Shown here: positions 5,601 to 7,259 of the stretch, in pieces | Position numbering within the stretch: the stretch's first letter is position 1 | Layout: every line of letters begins with the position of its first letter | Origin: Methanocorpusculum sp. | GTDB lineage: Archaea > Halobacteriota > Methanomicrobia > Methanomicrobiales > Methanocorpusculaceae | Direction: 5' to 3' | Assembly: GCA_030539595.1 (NCBI GenBank) | Contig: JAUNXW010000085.1 | Coordinates: forward strand, 1 to 7,259 | DNA length: 7,259 nucleotides | Notes under the pieces: generated by a model | What the model was told of the DNA's origin: nothing | Seen by the model: the letters and a program-made list of their open reading frames with translations, nothing else | Database searches by the model: none | Translations under genes and position numbers: made by a program

Positions 5601-6809
5601 TTATTCCTCTAAATATTCTTCAAGTTCGTCGGTATCTGCACCGCAGAGACCGTAGAGTTTTTCTTCTCCGTCACGTCTGCCTCTTGAAACCAAAAGGTCG
5701 CCTTCATGCAGAACAACGTTTCTTCCGGGGCGGTAGAGCCATTTGTTCTGATGCTTGAGTGCGAAAATTACCATACCTGTAACTGTTCCGACGTGGGATT
5801 CCGCAAGAGATTTTCCTGCAAGCGTTGAGCCTTTATGGACAATGACCCATGAGATTACTTCATCGGATTCCCTTACAATTCTTTTGATGATTGGGGGGAC
5901 TTCTATCTCTCTTAACACTACGTCGGCAATTGAACACGCAGCGTCCGAGATTGATTCGGCAAACGATGACATGTATAACATACCGCGAAGACTGCTTACG
6001 TCTTCGGTGCGCTTGGCTGCTTCAAGCGTCCACAAATCAAGTTTAAGCCTCATTTCGTCGAGTTCTTCTTCAAGAGCCGCGACTTCGTTGGCTAAGTCCA
6101 TGTTTTCGTGGAGCAGAGCGGTGTAGGCAAGACCTACGGAGAGTTCGCTGATGTTTTTCATTTCAATCATCAGGGCTGCGGCTCTGTCAAGGTCGCTGAT
6201 TGGGACTGTGTTAAGTTCTACATCATTTGGAGCAGGCTGTCCGGCAAGTTCGCAGAGCATTCCAAGACCGTATTCGGGTCCGCGTCCGACCAGGACATCT
6301 CCTGCGCGAAGGACTGTGTTTTTGTCCGGGTCGTATATGCGGTGATGCATTCTGCGAATCAGAATGATTCTGATGCCTGTGACCGACTGAAGTTTTATGT
6401 CGCCGAGTCTTGCTCCGTCGAGTTTGCTTTTGGGAGCAACGACCGAGCGGTGTGTTGCTTCTTCCGCATCCGGAAGGGCTTTTCTTAAATTCGGCGGGAA
6501 CGAGACATGGCGCATGATGTTTTTGGCGATGTCTGCTGCGTGGTTTGAGATGCGTTCGGATGCTTCGGCAAGTTGAAGAAGTCCGCTCATCGGTTCTGTT
6601 TCGTCGATGTGGCGCACACTCATCATACTTGTGATGCGTGCCTGATAAACCAGGTCGTTCATCCGTTCTTCAAGTTCTATTACTTCGTCGGCAATTGCAC
6701 TGCTTTCGAAAAGCACTGCAGAGTATGCCAAATCAACCATGAGTTCCGAAATGTCTTTCATTTCGACCAATACATCTTTGAGGTTGATTGGTTGGTAGTC
6801 TCTGTCCAT
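5601..6809 (-). CDS. Tandem PhoU-TrkA_C protein (COG3273 type), probable cation-transport regulator
   Basis: A 402-residue soluble protein built of two matching halves. Each has a helical PhoU-like domain (about 13-110 and 213-310) followed by a TrkA_C/RCK_C domain (about 120-190 and 320-390). The PhoU-like parts start with VEMKDISEL (15-23) and IEMKNISEL (215-223). The TrkA_C parts share VTGI/VTGM, an R-or-YRP(G/D)KN-like turn, LRAGD/LHEGD and GRG or SRG before the last helix. There is no Rossmann RCK_N domain and no membrane segment, so it cannot itself be a channel. TrkA_C domains sense ligands in K+ and other cation transporters, so a regulatory subunit role is likely, though no transporter gene is next to it here. 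No Shine-Dalgarno sequence precedes the ATG at 6809. It is followed after 7 bases by the DHH phosphoesterase gene, with which it should be co-transcribed. Confidence 0.87.
   Translation of the reverse strand: MDRDYQPINLKDVLVEMKDISELMVDLAYSAVLFESSAIADEVIELEERMNDLVYQARITSMMSVRHIDETEPMSGLLQLAEASERISNHAADIAKNIMRHVSFPPNLRKALPDAEEATHRSVVAPKSKLDGARLGDIKLQSVTGIRIILIRRMHHRIYDPDKNTVLRAGDVLVGRGPEYGLGMLCELAGQPAPNDVELNTVPISDLDRAAALMIEMKNISELSVGLAYTALLHENMDLANEVAALEEELDEMRLKLDLWTLEAAKRTEDVSSLRGMLYMSSFAESISDAACSIADVVLREIEVPPIIKRIVRESDEVISWVIVHKGSTLAGKSLAESHVGTVTGMVIFALKHQNKWLYRPGRNVVLHEGDLLVSRGRRDGEEKLYGLCGADTDELEEYLEE
5605..5610 (-). promoter_or_regulatory. Ribosome-binding site of the DHH gene inside the upstream gene
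   Basis: The minus strand reads AGAGGA here, made by the last two Glu codons (GAG GAA) of the PhoU/TrkA_C gene. It lies 11 bases before the ATG at 5593, while the stop and start codons are separated by only 7 bases. This supports the chosen start and translation coupled to the upstream gene. Confidence 0.6.
5640..6767 (-). repeat. Internal 600-base duplication of a PhoU-TrkA_C unit
   Basis: Residues 15-190 (bases 6240-6767) and 215-390 (bases 5640-6167) align with a constant offset of 200 residues. Landmarks at matching positions are EMKDISEL/EMKNISEL, LAYSA/LAYTA, ELEER/ALEEE, PP at 105-106 and 305-306, VTG at 143 and 343, and GD at 170-171 and 370-371. The halves have diverged strongly in sequence but not in length, so this is an old duplication. 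Confidence 0.8.
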
Positions 6810-6837
6810 AATGTATGTGAATATTTATGGGTTTTAT

Positions 6838-6868
6838 GAATACTTAATTAATGGTGTCTTGATAAAAG
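6838..6868 (-). promoter_or_regulatory. Likely promoter region of the PhoU/TrkA_C-DHH operon
   Basis: The minus strand has CTTTTATCA (6860-6868) and CATTAATTAAG (6843-6853), both within useful distance of the ATG at 6809. Neither is a strong TATA match. The leader has no AGGAGG-like site, so initiation may rely on a short or leaderless message. Confidence 0.3.
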
Positions 6869-7034
6869 ATTTTGTTCAATTGCGGTAAAATCAGTTGCAC
6901 ATGAATTTGAGGTTGTTCTACTGTTGGGTTTTGAAATTATGCTGCGGGACACCGCTGCAAGTTGAAGACTTGCTCAAGCCTTAGTCTAAATAAAACTAAT
7001 CAATAAAAGTTAGCGAAGTAATGGATTGTACATA
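6869..7034. other. Non-coding spacer with three small successive inverted repeats
   Basis: No convincing gene is present. Three hairpin-forming repeats follow each other: GCGG-GACA-CCGC (6944-6955), GCAAGT-TGAAG-ACTTGC (6957-6973) and TTAGT-N9-ACTAA (6981-6999). The first two form a GC-rich patch in an otherwise AT-rich spacer. A 27-codon plus-strand ORF (6901-6984, starting MNLRLFYCWVLK) overlaps them but lacks a ribosome-binding site. The patch could be a small structured RNA or a remnant of a repeated element; neither is proved. Confidence 0.35.
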
Positions 7035-7061
7035 CTCTAAAAAAAGAGATTGATTTTTTTA
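7035..7061. terminator. Oligo-T/oligo-A terminator after the surface-protein gene
   Basis: A7 (7039-7045) and T7 (7054-7060) form a TAAAAAAA/TTTTTTTA inverted repeat around an 8-base loop. A smaller CTCT/AGAG pair flanks the A-tract (7035-7048). On the minus strand the T7 tract comes 13 bases after the TAA stop at 7059-7061, a good archaeal terminator. The plus-strand T7 could also end any transcript from the spacer. Confidence 0.6.
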
Positions 7062-7259
7062 TGCCGCAGGTGCGGTTGCGTTGTTACCGAAGATTATGTA
7101 GTTGTCAAAGTTGAATAGGCTGAGGAAAAGTTTTACAAATTCCTGAATTATGCCTATGGGATTTGGTATGATTGATGTTGTGTTGGTTGGTTTTGTATCT
7201 GTTTCTTCGTTGGATTTGGTGACAATAGTTTCAACAGCTGAAACACTTGTATCTTTTGC
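7059..7259 (-). CDS. C-terminal end of a probable surface or secreted protein
   Basis: The gene enters from the right edge, so only the last 66 residues and the TAA stop are visible. The fragment begins with a Thr/Ser/Lys/Glu-rich linker (AKDTSVSAVETIVTKSNEET, then TKPTNTTS) like the low-complexity stalks of archaeal cell-surface proteins. It has one N-x-T/S sequon in NTTS (27-29) and another in NAT near the end (60-62). A hydrophobic or amphipathic segment follows, IIPNPIGIIQEFVKLFLSLFNF (30-51), then NYIIFGNNATAPAA. The segment is not a classic PGF-CTERM or sortase signal. It may be a membrane or S-layer attachment tail. Uninterrupted reading frame to the window edge, threonine-rich linker and the terminator just past the stop support a real gene. 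The full protein and its function cannot be judged. Confidence 0.65.
   Translation of the reverse strand, partial: AKDTSVSAVETIVTKSNEETDTKPTNTTSIIPNPIGIIQEFVKLFLSLFNFDNYIIFGNNATAPAA

Noticed and set aside
6108..6488. Plus-strand open frame of 126 codons inside the PhoU/TrkA_C gene
   Set aside because: It lies opposite a clearly conserved gene, has no ribosome-binding site and shows no domain.
6901..6984. Plus-strand 27-codon ORF starting MNLRLFYCWVLK
   Set aside because: No ribosome-binding site or clear promoter, no recognisable family, and it overlaps hairpin-forming repeats. Not supported as a gene.
6941..7015. Possible tRNA or CRISPR-like element in the spacer
   Set aside because: The stems are too short and do not form a cloverleaf, there is no TTCRA loop, and there are no regularly spaced direct repeats.

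Overview
The window looks like a piece of a euryarchaeal, probably methanogenic (Methanomicrobia-like), chromosome. Three things suggest this. One protein has the S1 + OB + DHH/DHHA1 architecture typical of the archaeal RecJ-like family (COG1107). Another is a tandem PhoU/TrkA_C protein of the COG3273 type. Transcription signals also look archaeal: TATA-like boxes roughly 25-45 bases before starts, T-tract terminators and AGGA/GAGG ribosome-binding sites. The species cannot be named from the sequence alone. Base composition is moderately AT-rich, with very AT-rich spacers.

Layout: (1) 1-173 is the N-terminus of an SLC13/DASS-type anion:Na+ symporter, reading leftward out of the window. (2) 174-401 is a spacer with a cluster of CTATTGG/CCAATAG repeats. 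(3) 402-1094 (-) is a small alpha/beta hydrolase. (4) 1220-2602 (-) is an NCS2-family uracil permease, divergent from (5) 2721-3350 (+), uracil phosphoribosyltransferase (upp). The 118-base spacer between them holds both promoters. (6) 3406-3660 (-) is a small archaeal winged-helix protein, convergent with upp. (7) 5601-6809 (-), a PhoU/TrkA_C protein made of two 200-residue units, and 3752-5593 (-), the S1-OB-DHH-DHHA1 phosphoesterase, form a tight two-gene operon with a 7-base gap. (8) 6810-7058 is a spacer with several small inverted repeats and no convincing gene. (9) 7059-7259 (-) is the C-terminal end of a probable surface or secreted protein.

How the genes work together: the permease and Upp form a uracil salvage pair (uptake, then conversion to UMP with PRPP). 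The PhoU/TrkA_C-DHH operon may link cation-transport regulation with nucleotide or nucleic-acid hydrolysis. TrkA_C (RCK_C) domains in other proteins bind c-di-AMP, and some DHH/DHHA1 enzymes degrade it, so a c-di-AMP connection is a testable but unproven idea. Most of the window is ordinary housekeeping DNA. The parts that deserve a second look are the CTATTGG cluster, the exact 200-residue duplication, the hairpin over the DHH stop codon, the hairpin-rich spacer near 6944-6999 and the surface-protein tail.
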